Shown here: positions 13,924 through 25,889 of the stretch, in pieces
How positions within the stretch are numbered: position 1 is the stretch's first letter
Layout of the letters: each line of letters starts with the position of its first letter
DNA from: Aquilaria yunnanensis
Lineage: Eukaryota; Streptophyta; Magnoliopsida; Malvales; Thymelaeaceae
Assembly: GCA_039654915.1 (NCBI GenBank)
Contig: CM077600.1
Location: forward strand, 36,014,992-36,078,991
Reading direction: 5' to 3'
DNA: 64,000 bases
The notes under the pieces: model-generated
The model's database searches: none
Told to the model about the DNA's origin: nothing
What the model saw: the letters and a program-made list of their open reading frames with translations, nothing else
Made by a program: the position numbers and the translations under genes

Positions 13924-16330
13924 TGTCAAACGTTGGAGGAGCACGGATTGTTTTATCTAAGAACCGAGACGATGTTATAGAGAAGCAAGAAAGGCAACAT
14001 GTATACAGGCACTGCGAAATTCATATTCATCATATCTCGGTAATACATAGTCATTTCTAGACTTAGTTGATTTTGTTTTTGTTCGTGAATTATAGGAAAA
14101 TAATCCCACCTAATACCGCGGTACACCTAGGGGGCTGATGCTCTTGTTGTACACTAAGTAGTCTGAAGCTAAAACGTAAGGTTGTTAAAATTGAGATTTC
14201 ACATGGAATAATTTTTGTTTTTTGTAAACACATGGAATAATTTTTGATATTCTATGAATCATAATTGTAGAGTTGGATCAAAATCAGAATTGTAATTATA
14301 GAATTTAATTGAATTATTTTCTTATTTTAGATAATAAAATCACAAGATTTTGAAATTCCGATCGAGATTGTGACAACCTCGCTAAAATCAATATATGTGA
14401 ATATGCACAAATATCATACGATACAGTGAAGGAGCACAAGCTTCTCGTCTCGAGTTTTGTTGGCAGAGATATACTTTCTCTTTCTCGAGGAGAAAGAAGA
14501 AGATGATATTATCAATTTTCTTTGATTTTTTTGCCTTCTCAATGAACATCGCATGGAATTAAGTAAAAAAAAAACTTGATATAGGGATGTTCCACATATG
14601 CTTGAAATCTTGGAAGAAAAGAAAAGAGCACAAAAAGAATGAAAATAAAGAGAAGTCCAAGGCAAGCATACTACTTAAGTACTAGTTAAAAGCAAGGCTA
14701 TTAGTACGACAGTACCAATATCGCTTGTTGTATCTTATCCTGAAATTTATAGGTATACACATGGTGTACCATAGCATATTGTTACTGATTTTCACCAAAT
14801 AATATATATTAAAATATTAATTTAAGATAAAAAATAATTAAAATATATCTTTTTGCACATTTTTATGTGTTCTAATTATTTACATCATGATTTTCTAATA
14901 AAAATTAAAACGAAAGAAAAAAAGTTACAACTCCAAAACGCCAATCATGTTAACATAATTTAATAGTTAAATTTTATTTTCAAATAAAAAAAATTAACAT
15001 CAATATATATGTCAAATGCGTATTGTTTATGTTTTATGTTTTATTATTTCATACATGTATCTATAAAAAAAAAAAGTGAATGTGGTATGAGGGTATAACA
15101 GTCATTTTGTACTATAAATTTTGCCAAAAAACGAAACGGTGTAATGAATTTGGGATGGCAAAAAAAAAAAAAAAAAATACAATACAAAGAATATGAAATA
15201 GAGAGAATATTAAAAGGCGGTAAACTAAAGTATAGTTTATATCTTATTATTTCATATATCTTCTTCTTCTTATATGTATATCATATAATTGTAGTACACG
15301 ATATTTCAAGTGATAAATCATTGTACAAAATGAGATTCAAAGACCATGTATCAAAACACAATAGTCCACTTTCCACCACCATATTGCCTTTCGCTTTGCA
15401 TATAGATACATGACACCACCTTTTCTTCATCAAGAAGTATGGAAATTGTCTGTTGAGGTTCATTCAAAGAGGATATTAGAATGAGTTGTTTGGCTCCACA
15501 GATGAAAAGGCAAATCTACCAATGAAACTGCGGGTAGTCTTGTTAATAATTTTGTCCCCATAAAAATGCCTTTTCATAGAAAAAAGTCTGCCTTCAGTTG
15601 CTACATCTGATCATACGAATGGTTAAGCATAAAAATTACAAAAAGACTACAACATTATGTTGCAATTATTTTGCTAGTTCACGTAAAAACTAGAATGAAC
15701 TTTTAAAGAATTCTCATACAATAAATGTTTGTGTAAAATTCATCTGCGGTTTCCTAAATTTTGATATCTGTCTTAAAGTGATCACTTACTTAACCTTGTA
15801 CTACTATAAAGTTTCCCGCCTCTTCACGCATGTCTCATTTGAGTCTCTTCCATAAACTTTTTCATTATCTTGGATGAAACTTGGAGATACAATAACTCGG
15901 ATGTTGATGTCAAAGTGCCACACACACTGTTTAGGCCCCAAACCTCTTTCATAACAACAAATAAGTATAGTGGAAGAATAAAAACTTCTATACTAAAATT
16001 GACACAAACACAAAAATTTAAGGATTTAAAATATATATTAAAACTTCTTCTTCCTCAAATCTTCTGTGTATCCGATTGGACTAATGATAACGACAGAAAG
16101 ATTAAAAAATCTTCTTTCCCAGACTTTATTACCAACAGAAAGAAGAAGTACAACAAGCATCTCTTGTACAAAAACAAAACAATGAAAGTCAGAAAACAAC
16201 TGGAGCCAATAAAACAAAGATGGAACAAATTGACACGCGCCAACCTCGCACCATCATAGAACAAAACTCAAATGGACAGAAGATTGATGATGAAAACATC
16301 CTTCGAATCGATCAAACAGAGACTTCATTT
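13924..16330. other. Intergenic, AT-rich; ABC1K 3' UTR then unassigned sequence
   Basis: The first few hundred bases are presumably the ABC1K 3' UTR. The rest is AT-rich with homopolymer A runs (for example 15159-15177). Apart from a dispersed repeat at about 14755-15070, no gene is supported. The open frame at 15870-16259 has no recognisable domain and biased K/N/T composition. Confidence 0.6.
14755..15070 (-). repeat. Dispersed AT-rich repeat, copy 1
   Basis: On the minus strand this stretch matches 51770-52085 on the plus strand. Shared blocks include TATTGATGTTA, ATGTTAACATGATTG and AAAAATGTGCAAAAA in the same order and spacing. The ends are not defined and no coding content is seen. It may be a degenerate MITE. 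Confidence 0.5.
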
Positions 16331-16384
16331 CATAATCTTAATTGAACGCCAGCAGAAATTCTTCTGAAACTCTCACCGCCCACT

Positions 16385-16555
16385 TCACCTCCCTCTAAGA
16401 TTCCCTCTCTTGCATTGCATCTCGAGCAGATTCCCCGTCATGACCACAGTCGCGTCGTACTCAGCTTTCAGCTCCAACTCGTTGAAATTCGACCTTGTCT
16501 GAACGGACCCAGCTTTCATCCCGTCAAAATCCGTTAGCTGCGCTCCTTAAGGCCC
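16385..16555 (-). pseudogene. Unidentified protein-coding-like remnant
   Basis: The minus strand gives about 50 codons of unbroken, balanced composition (it begins LTDFDGMKAGSVQTRSNF and ends in a TGA after LRGR). It is much less AT-rich than its surroundings. Upstream in the same frame there is a stop after a short hydrophobic stretch (IGLLIVGP). I do not recognise the family. It may be a last exon, or a fragment left by a deletion or by transposon capture. Confidence 0.25.
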
Positions 16556-17388
16556 AACGATCAACAGGCCTATCGTGAATGCACGAACCAAAGCTGCTCA
16601 AAATAAAATCGCTGTGTACGAACCATGTCCAGTTTGCGAGATGATAGATTCTGGGCATATCTCCCTTCGAATTTTGGGCTTTCAATTGGATGCACAAAAG
16701 ATTTGGGGAAGAAGCTATGTTAATCTATGTTTTAAATCCTAAAATTATATGTTTTTGTCTATTTTAGTCTGAAAGTTTTTATTCTTCCAATATAACCACT
16801 TGTTGTTCTAAAAGATGAGGCCACATGTGGCGTTGGAGCCCAGGTAATATGTGTGGCATTACCACATCAACATTCAAGTCGCCAAGCTATCAAGTTTTGT
16901 CTAAGATAATGAAAAAATTGATAGAAAAAACCTGATTAGGATGCACATTAAAAGGTATGAAATTTTATGAAACGTGAGATAAGACCACTTTAGGATAACC
17001 ACTAGACCTAAGAGATCAAGAATGAATTTTACTCTCAACTTCATGTGTTTAAACTTTAAATTGTCAATAACATTGAAAAATAAGTTACAGAAGCAATTGA
17101 GTTGAGTAGCTACTTATAATTACCTTGTTAGAGTTGAAGAAATGATCCTATATGTGGGGGCAAGGAGCACATCGTTTGAGCAGAGGGCACAGAAAAACCT
17201 AGAACCATAACCTTCCTCAATCCCCAAGCCGTCAAATCCCCCCTATAATTAAAAAGAAAAAGCATCTGCTATATTTTTGTCAACCATGATCTGAGTCCCT
17301 TGTTTACGCGACCTTGCTATTCACAAACTCGAGCAATTTTCCAAGTATATCGTCTGACCGACAAGCCCAAAAAAGGAATTGCACATCT

Positions 17389-20300
17389 TCAAGGATAAAT
17401 GCACCTTCCCAAAGGCCTCGTACTTCCAACCAGCATCCATAAGATGGCACATAGAGCAACAAAAACGGATATGAAAAAGAATCTTCTCCTCCCTCGTGCC
17501 CTTCCGACCTTTGCATCATCATTTTCTGCCGAATCGTCAGTTTTTCTAATATTTGATAATTTTGCCTCACTTAAGCGGATCCGCTCAAATGCCAGGTTTA
17601 CCAAAGGACCCTCTGCAGCTGAAGCAGGAGCAGCAGGGACGGAGTCCAGAAAGTCCCACATAGCAGAAGAAAACTGGCTTGGTGCACCACCTTTACCCTT
17701 TTCACCCTCAGATTGGTTTACATAAGGCGTCAAACCTAAGAATGAGAAGCAAAACTGAGATATAGTTCAAAGCTAGGAAACAAAAGCATATTTGGATTTT
17801 AGAGTTCTTGATCAAATTCCATTTTGCAGTTCATGCTGTCACGGCACTGGGCTGGTCAGGCTCACCAGTGCCGGACAATTGACCTCGAGCCCAGGGGGTA
17901 CTTCCGCCCGCCTGGCACTCTAACCAATCAGCCCAGTGGGTACATAGGCCCAAAGGCGCTGCAATCCCGTATTGTCCTCTCTGGCACGGGAGTCGAACTC
18001 CCGCCCTCAAGGTTTTACTCTTCCCTAGGCGGGCGGAAGTACCCCCTGGGCTCGAGGTCAATTGTCCAGCACTGGTGAGCCTGACCAGCCCAGTGCCGTG
18101 ACACATGCTGTATTTAGTATGTCAACCAGCCATCAATCCATCAAGCCTCTAAACAAAGAAAGCTTACCAACATCCAACTTTTTCAATATGTACCTGACTC
18201 TTGTTGAGAAAGGTTTCCCCTAAGTGATGCTTCAGGGGTAAAGACATGGCTTCTTTGGTCATGCATCCGCAGTTGACTATTCTGATCCATTTCACATGCA
18301 CCCTTCTGGTCACACATCCACAACTGAATACTCTGATCGATTCCAGCCGAATGCTGCATCTGGTTATCTGGTAGGTTCCCAGCAGACTGGAACTGCAACT
18401 GGTAACTTTGCCCCTCAGAGGATGAATGGAATTGTGACTGGTTATCCAACAGATACCTATTCAACTCAGGTTGCAGCTGGAAGTCTATTTGATTAATCAT
18501 ATCAGTCCGAAACATGTCTGGATATGCCTGTAAAAGAGCTCCTTGATCAATAGGCCCCATGTCTTGAAGAAACATAGCTGCATCGTGGTATAGGTCAAAC
18601 TCGCCAATTCCGTTCAAATCTCCAAACTCAACGTTCTGAACAGGTTGCTCTGTAGTTGAAATGGTAGCTTCAGGCCCTAATAGATCATACATTTCAAGGA
18701 AACCCACCTCACAGATCTGGTGCATCTGGTCAGACTGGTTCATGGAAGATGTGACCTCTAGCAAATCAAATGTTTCTAACTTAGAAGTGGCTGAATGATT
18801 GAAGTCAAAGCCAGCCTGCTGAACACCTGAATTCGGAGGACTCACTGGCTCAGGAAATACAACTGCCATTGAGGATGGGTCAACCACAGCACTCTGGGGT
18901 TCTTCTTCACCAGCAACCTAAATTATGATGTTTCGAACAAATAAAAAAAAGTTGCATCAATATTTCATACCATCAAATCCAGTTCCAATTAGATCAAAAT
19001 CAAAATCTAGGTCAATAGAAAACCTCAGGCCGTCTATAATTATGAGCAACAACTTGTGGCTGTGGATGGGTGGTCCCATTTGCAATTTGTTGCACAACAT
19101 CCTCCTCGGCATTAGATTGAAGCTGTCCATTGCACCCAACAACATTGATGGGTTTGATCTTAGCAGGATCCTCCGAAGAGACCCCCGGATTAATCAGGCA
19201 CTTCACATCTTCTTCATCGGCCCAGTCTTCTTCTCTAAATGGAGCACCATACTGCTCGCCATTCTTAGGGCCTGGGCCACTTTTTTTGTAGAGTTTGTAG
19301 AGAATATAGTAGTCCTGAAAAGGGAAACGGGTGCGATTAAGGGCTGGTAGAAGGATAACCCAACCAAAAACTGAAAGCAAAGGAAAAAAAGAAACTTGGA
19401 AAAGCTTATAATGTGCATACTTTTACATTTTGGCATCTTTTGAGTTCCTCTTCATCCAGTATATACTCGTGCATTACCCAGTCAGTTCGCCCACCATAAG
19501 GAGCACGCCCCCTATAGAAAACGAGGGTTTTCTTCACTCCAGCTGTTCGAGAATTACAGATGATGTTTCGATCCTTTCCTGTAGCTTTCCAATATCCGTG
19601 TGCAGTTGCTCTGCTTGACCTTCCTCCATGTGGGTACTTCCTATCCCTTGGGCTAAAGAAAAACCACTGCCGATCACCAGTCTTCAACACTGATTGTGCT
19701 GCTAGTCACATTGTATAACAGAACTGATCATTCAACTATGCCAAACGGGCTCGAACACAAATGAACAATAAGAAAAATTGCTAAAACCAATCAGAAACAG
19801 CAGTAACCTGAAGTACAGTTAACCATTAACCCCAAATCTATCTGGGTTAGCTGACAAGCGCATCTTATGAGAAGAAGAATCCTTAACTCAAAACGCAGGA
19901 CATGGCCAAACGAAACCAGCTAAGTGACCCTTTATGTTTATCTTCAACCAATTCCACTGACTGCCACAAATCCTATCCTACTATCCTATACATGTAACAC
20001 CGGTTATTAAAGAATTCTAGCCACAACCACTCTCGATCGATCTCGAATAAGTTGCTGCAAAGGGAAAGAAAAAGTAGCATGAGCAGAATAAGCTGGTAGT
20101 AATTGATTGGACAAAAAAAACTGAAAAATCGCTACGAAAAACAAAAATCCAACTAATCAACCTATAAGAGCTATGAGCAACAGAGTTTGCATAAGGAGTG
20201 AAAGCAAAACAGAAAGCGAAATCGTACAGAGAGCTACACGATTCGATTAATCCACAATAACATGAAGCCATCAAATTAACATCAATAATCAACAGCAATG

Positions 20301-20589
20301 GAAGCGTTCACTTAAGACCCAACGAAGAAGCTAATCAGGCACGACCCAAGTCAACACGAGAAAAAACAGCAGCGATAAGAGAAGAAAAAGAGTAGGGATG
20401 AATACCGGGCAACTCCTCGGGATCAAACTTGTAAACGTCGGCGACGCGTATGACATCTAGCTTGAGCTTTCTCCTGGAGATCTTCCTCTTGAGATAATAA
20501 AGAAGAAGCTCCTCATCGGTGGGGTGGAACCGAAAACCCGGCGGCCAAATCTGGTCCTCAACATCACAAGAATCCGTCAAGAGCTTCAT
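17389..20589 (-). CDS. Membrane-tethered NAC transcription factor (NTL type)
   Basis: Exons on the minus strand: 20589-20406, 19698-19421, 19314-19024, about 18905-18194, 17735-17389, giving about 603 residues. ATG 20589 is chosen because it is the first ATG of the frame and opens MKLLTDSC, just ahead of the NAC box ([11 protein letters not shown], residues 18-28). NAC subdomains follow in order: [76 protein letters not shown]. The middle is Q/N/acidic-rich (activation-like). The last 30 residues are a hydrophobic helix after RGRRR ([19 protein letters not shown]) with a short tail. By family knowledge such proteins are held in ER or other membranes and released by proteolysis on stress. Odd: the exon-4 acceptor frame (see findings). 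Which NTL it corresponds to is not resolved. Confidence 0.92.
17837..18103. mobile_element. Fold-back (long inverted-repeat) element in the last NAC intron
   Basis: Arms 17838-17912 and 18028-18102 are reverse complements over 75 bases with one mismatch. They enclose a 115-bp centre, much more GC-rich than the surrounding intron. Direct repeats CATGCTGT flank it at 17832-17839 and 18104-18111, overlapping the arm by three bases, which suggests a target-site duplication of 5-8 bp. No coding capacity. The centre contains GGGAGTTCGACTCCCG on the minus strand, which resembles a tRNA B box, but no properly spaced A box is visible. The superfamily is uncertain. Confidence 0.85.
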
Positions 20590-20624
20590 CCTCAGCACTG
20601 TTTCCACGAACCAAAACCCTGATC

Positions 20625-20657
20625 TTATTTCCGAAAGATGAACAAAAACCTCACCAT
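20625..20657 (-). promoter_or_regulatory. 10-codon upstream ORF in the NAC leader
   Basis: On the minus strand an ATG at 20657 in a favourable context (purine-poor at -3 but G at +4, TCCATGG) opens [10 protein letters not shown] and ends with TAA at 20625. It is 35 nt upstream of the main ATG. No other ATG lies between it and the predicted transcription start. Upstream ORFs are known to repress or condition translation of some NAC genes; whether this one does is inference. Confidence 0.55.
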
Positions 20658-20732
20658 GGAGCGTTTGGAGAGAGAAATCAAATGCGAGAAAGGTACTCCA
20701 ATAATATTACTGATCAAGGGAGGGGATTGGGG

Positions 20733-20748
20733 TTTTATAGTGACGTGA
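20733..20748 (-). promoter_or_regulatory. NAC core promoter: TATA box with adjacent TGACGTGA
   Basis: On the minus strand TATAAAA occupies 20739-20733, about 75 nt before the upstream ORF. Immediately behind it, TGACGTGA (plus strand 20741-20748; TCACGTCA on the minus strand) matches the plant unfolded-protein-response element pattern TGACGTGR and contains an ACGT bZIP core. The initiation site is inferred at about 20705. Confidence 0.5.
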
Positions 20749-21784
20749 AAAATGGCAAGGCGTTTGTCTCTGGTGATTGGCTCCCCCGTCTACTTGGCTA
20801 GTACGGGCGTACGACTGCGCTGGTCTGCTATAATTCTGTGCTTAGGCCCAGCCTAGAAGGATATGAGACCGTCTCGTCGGTAATAGTTACGATGTGGATC
20901 GGGTTGAACAATTTCAACCAATGCTTGTGCTCTCAGTAACAATTTTACTTATTTAAAATTTAAATGTGAAATTTTCTTTTTTTGGTATTACACATGTTTT
21001 ATGTCACTTAATATCTCACCCATTATATATAATGAATAAGATTCCTTTAAATGATGTGGTACGATCCAGTTATTTTAATTGTCTACCTGTTTGCATTAAA
21101 AAAAAAAAACAGTACGTACAAATGGAGCTTAATATGTAAAACTCAAAAATAAAGAAAAATCAACAAATACTCCTCTCTTAAATGTTAAAATTTAACTTTC
21201 TTGTTGGTTGAAGTAGCAAAAATTTTAATTCTTTTTAAGTAAGATTTAAGTTTAAAATTTTATAAAACTTTCAGTAAACACTTTAAGAGCTTTGCCTCTC
21301 TAAAGTGTGTCAACTCAACTAGATATAATAATCAAGGTCCAACTGCAGTTTTTAGAAATTTGGAAAAACTTTTTTGAGCTTTGGGTGATACTATAGTTTG
21401 TTCCTTCTATATTAGAATTTCACATTTTACTCCCAAAGTAATAGAAAAACAAACTGTTTTATATTTAAATAAAGGAAAAACTGATAATTTAATTTGCTAA
21501 CTAACTATCAAACTCTATTATATATTTTGAATTTAGTGAAAGATAAATATTACATAAACTAAACTATATAATTTGATAAGTTGTTGTCAAACATAATAAC
21601 AAAAAAGCTCATATTCAGGTGTAAAGTGTGGATTTTAAAAACAAAAGGGGCAAGTCGCAAAAAGGGGTTCCATATTAGTCCTAAAAAATTTTAAATCATG
21701 CACTGATAGTTGTGTTAAAAATGGGTAGCCTAAAATATAAACTCGTATCCTACTAAAATTCATATAAGTTAGAAAATGACTTAT

Positions 21785-22170
21785 TAGGGTAAATTCGTTT
21801 TAATTTAAGTTAACTGGTTTATTTTTACTTTTACATATTTTTTACCTAAAACTAATTTCATTTGAAAGTCAATAGTATGTAGATACAATAATTCATTTGA
21901 AAGTAAATTTCTATGATGTTCTTAAATTTTTATGAATTTTTTTTTTAATACCTAAAACTAGAAAAAAAATTAAAAAAATTAAGAATATCACAAAAAACTA
22001 TATTTTCAATGGATTATTGTACCTATATAATATTGAATTTTAATTAAAATTATTTTCAGGTAAAAATATGTAAGGATAAAACTAACTCATTTTAAATTCA
22101 TTTGACTTAAGTTAAAAAAAAATAAACCATTTTAAATTTAATTAACTTAAGTGAAAACAAATTGACTTTT
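21785..22170. repeat. Palindromic MITE family, copy A
   Basis: The left end (ATTCGTTTTAATTTAAGTTA) and the reverse complement of the right end are alike. The whole unit can fold on itself: the left-half block AATAATTCATTTGAAAGTAA is mirrored in the right half. It is one of five related copies in the window. No coding content. Confidence 0.7.
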
Positions 22171-22644
22171 AATCAATCAAAACAAGCATGAAAGTTTGGG
22201 TCTAAGCCCAAAATTACTGTGCTTATTCACATCTTTCATTTTATAGGGGGAATTGAACTAAATTGGCAGCATAACCCAAACGCAAAATAATTTGGGTTGG
22301 GTTGAGTTTGTGCGCTGCAAGACACCGAAAATCTTCTAACAATAAAATGGTTGCTTATGCTTCCAACTTTTTCCGCCCATGTCAGTTTTTCGCTCCTTGC
22401 CATTGTCATCATCATTGGATCCATGAGAAGATTCAAAGGTGGAGTTGTCAGAGGAAAAGTTGATTTTGAAATAACGTTGAAGTTGTGATCTAAAGAGGGT
22501 TATGGACCAAAAAAACATAACAGTGAAAGGATTTTGCGGAAGCCTTGTAGACAATATAGGCATGGGAATCTCAATGAAGACGCGAGCAACGTTTAAGGTG
22601 ACAGAAGTGGGGCAACATGCAAGGGATGGTAAGACCAATGCCTA

Positions 22645-22960
22645 GTTTGTTTTAACCTAAATCAATTAAATTTTAAATACCTTATTTTTATTCTTATATC
22701 TTTTATCCTGAACTAATTTTAATTAAAAACTAACATTATGTAGGTACAATAGTTCATTGAAAATATAATTTTTGTAATCTTACTAAATTTTTATGAATTT
22801 TTCTAATTTTATGCATTAAAAAAGAAAAATTAATAAAAATTTACTTTCAAATGAATGATTGCATATAAATAATATTAGCTTTCAAATAAAATTGATTTCA
22901 AGCAAAAAATATGTAAAAATAAAAATAATCCAATTGATTTAAATTAAAAGGAATTGGCCT
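22645..22960. repeat. Palindromic MITE family, copy B
   Basis: Same internal order as copy A: AACATTATGTAGGTACAATA, then a run of AATTTTTATGAATTTTT, then the mirrored half. Its ends are more degraded. Located 0.5 kb from copy A. Confidence 0.65.
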
Positions 22961-22995
22961 CAAGTGTGCTTGTGTATGCACATGTGCAAAAGGTA

Positions 22996-23268
22996 TAGGG
23001 GTGAAGGGGATAGGGTATGGGGACTTAGGCTTAGGTGAGTAGGTTGGGTTGGGCTGATGATATTGGGCTGGGGGCATGGGATAAGATAAATCCGGGTCAT
23101 TTTCTTGTTGGCTTAGGTTGGGCCCAAATTAACCATTTTTTTTATTTCTTTAAAATGGGTTGGGTTTAGGTTAGCTTGAAATGAGTTTTTCAGCTCTTTT
23201 GTCCTGACCCTAACATGCTATTGTGAGTTAGATTTGGGTTTCAAAGTTAATAGTTTCGTGCACCCCTA
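22996..23268. mobile_element. Possible hAT-derived fragment
   Basis: It starts TAGGGGTGAAGGGG and ends GTGCACCCCTA, so the extreme ends are short inverted repeats of the hAT kind. The interior is rich in GGGTTGGG motifs, like the hAT element at 60815-61722. No convincing 8-bp target duplication is found, so this call is tentative. Confidence 0.35.
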
Positions 23269-23765
23269 CATGTTCATACAATTAACAAAACAAGGTTATT
23301 TTAACCATACCTTGAAGTATATTTTTTTTGAAAATAAAATTAACATGAAAACAAATTTAAATAATAAATAATTTAAAAAATTTCACTGAATTTCTTATTT
23401 TGTTATTCGATCAGTTATTTGTTCCTAAGCCTAAAATAGAATACACTAAAAAGTAGTACATGTTTTGTAACTATACTTGTTAATCCTACATATATATAAG
23501 GCCATTTTTGTTTAATTTTGGACTATATGCTATAAATCAACAAGTATAAAATTGAATATTATCAATATTCATCATATTTTTTTTCAAGTTTTATTTTATT
23601 TTTTTTCAATTATCATGTATTTAGTTATAATAAAAAAGAATCAAATTATAAAAACTGGATAAATTGAATTATAATTTGAATGGTTCTAATAAAAACTATA
23701 AAGATAAATTATAATTTAGATAGTTTGGATCAATTCTAATATGTAACTTAGATGATTTAGAGTAA

Positions 23766-24120
23766 GAATCAATTTATTTTAATTTAAGTTAATTTTATCC
23801 GAAATAACTTATTTTTGTTTTTACATCTTTTTTACTTGGAACTAATTTTATTTAAAAGTTAATATTATATAGGTGTAATAATCTATTGAAAATATAATTT
23901 TTATAATCTTACTAAATTTTTATATTTTTTTCTAGTTTTAGGTATTAAAAAGAAAAATTCATAAAAATTTAATAACATTATCAAAATTTTTATCTCAAAT
24001 GAATTATTGCATCTATATAATATTAACTTTTAAATGAAATTAGTTTCAGATAAAAAAATATAAAAATAAAAATAAACTATTCTAGATTAATATAATTTAA
24101 GTTAAAATAAATTGACTCTA
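23766..24120. repeat. Palindromic MITE family, copy C
   Basis: Ends are CAATTTATTTTAATTTAAGT and its mirrored counterpart (AAATAAATTGACT). The internal block TAATATTATATAGGTGTAA is shared with the other copies. It lies about 180 bp upstream of the LSM6 leader exon. Confidence 0.7.
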
Positions 24121-24299
24121 TATTTAAAAAAACTGAAAACCAATCATATTGTTTTATTTGAATAATTCCAAACTAATCCAACCAAATAAACACCTGAAAA
24201 TTTTAGGATATAATGAAACATACGTCATAGATTCAGGTCCATCGTTTTTTCTTTTGTATTTTTTTTTTATAATCCTTACACGGAATAAAATACAGATAT

Positions 24300-24430
24300 A
24301 GAAGATGGAAGCGGCTCCTTCTCCCGTCAGATGATACTGGTCGTCTGTGGACTGTGGTCCTTTCGGTGCGTACTTGGTCGTTTACAATCATAATAATACA
24401 GTTGAAACTGTTCGATTTCTTGTATCTTCG
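24300..24430 (+). other. LSM6: LSM6 5' leader exon (predicted) and start of leader intron
   Basis: A less AT-rich block ends at the strong donor CTTCG|GTGAGT (24430/24431). The next acceptor in register with the coding start is CAG at 25856-25858, followed by a 31-nt leader and ATG 25890, giving a 1.43-kb leader intron. The 5' boundary is approximate; no clear TATA box was found. Confidence 0.55.
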
Positions 24431-25889
24431 GTGAGTATGTTCATCTCCTTCTCTTCTCCTTTCTCTTCCGCTCTTGTTCTTTTTGTATTTGGGACATCAA
24501 ATACCTAGTTAATCTCCATGAGGATGTTCTTTTCCATGTTCCAGGGCTTTAGATTCTCGATTCGCTTAACCTTCGATGTTGAGAATTGGGATCGTGGTTA
24601 GGTCCCGTTCATGTGTCCGTCTGAATTGTGTATCTGAGTTGTGTCTATGAACGATTTCCATCACATTTAGTTCTTTCACGCGGTTTTTTGGTATAATTGG
24701 AGGCTAACCAGGTTTCTGACTACCCATTTGGACTCTAGAGTAGAGCATATTGTTTTTAATGTGTTTCATGTTTATCGTATGATGGTAGCACGTTTGTTCT
24801 AAGTTTAGAATTGGGAGCGTGCAAACTGAAATTGCATCGGTAGCTTGCTTTGGTTGTTCCTTTCTTTTTTATCCATCCTTTTGGAATGGAAAAGTACTTT
24901 GATGTGTTGCTCAGAATTAGTTCCTAAGTGGATTTGCATATTGTCAGGTCATTGGAGAAGAAGATTAGATCATGCTGGTTAATCATTTGCACATAGTTAG
25001 GTAGAGACATTGATTTGTAAGGTGTGCAGATGAATTTGTTAACTCTTTTGAAAAGAGATGGTAATCATAAGAAAGATGCAACATTTTTCTTTTTTATCTT
25101 GGGTGCACCTGATGAAGGTAGTTAAGGAAATTAGCTGCAGTGAGTGATAATATTAGTCTAGCTCATACACAGTGGCTTAAAAATAATTTGTATTCTTGAG
25201 TGGCTGTTGTGAACATAACTCATAAATGGAAGGATAAATGCTTTCTGAAGTTTTAACTAAATCGTAAGATGTCATTAGTTAACACTTGAACAATCCTGCT
25301 AAAATATCTGCTGAGGAGCAAGTTTGCAAGTGCATTCATCAACTCAAAGCAGTTGAAATGAGAATTTTTTTAATTCTTTTTCACTGGTGGATATGACTCA
25401 TATGAGATTACTGAATGAAGTTCTGTGAAGCATCCTTAGATATAAAGAATGAAGTTCAATTTAGGCGACCTACAAGTCTCAGCTTGTTACAATAGGGGAA
25501 ACCTCTGGTTGGCCTGGTTACTCTAGTAATTCCGTATCTTCTCACTGAAAATGAAAATGAATGCTTGTTAAATTTTTCATTAAGATAATCTAGGGGAGTC
25601 AACATGTCCTTTCTGTGGAAGTTTACTGAGCTTTCCATGTCCATGGGACATTCTTTTTCCCTAGTTGCAGTAGTTTTTAAGGGAATTTTGAAATTTTAAC
25701 ATCAAATGAAGGGATTGCTAGCTGTATTTGCATAATCTAGAAGGACTTCTTAGTTTCCTAGTAAAGCTATGCAACAAATGTTCTGCTTATGTGAAAGATG
25801 GAACTATCAGGAAAGATGGTCAACAGTTTGAGTTAAGAGTTTTATTTCACCATATCAGGGAAGGAGGCCCGAAAAATAGTTCAAGCAGC

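Larger units (their letters stand above)
20760..24299. other. Intergenic between NAC and LSM6, AT-rich with inverted-repeat elements
   Basis: No gene is supported. Three copies of one inverted-repeat family lie here (about 21785-22170, 22645-22960, 23766-24120), plus a possible hAT-derived fragment at 22996-23268. Everything else is A/T-rich filler. Confidence 0.7.

Noticed and set aside
15870..16259. 129-codon plus-strand frame
   Set aside because: K/N/T-biased translation of AT-rich DNA, no domain, no splice or promoter context; cannot exclude but not supported.
17960..18015. tRNA gene in the fold-back element
   Set aside because: Only a B-box-like motif is present; no cloverleaf and no A box at the right distance and orientation.
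20589..20607. Longer NAC start upstream of MKLL
   Set aside because: The upstream codon is GTG; the first ATG in frame is 20589.
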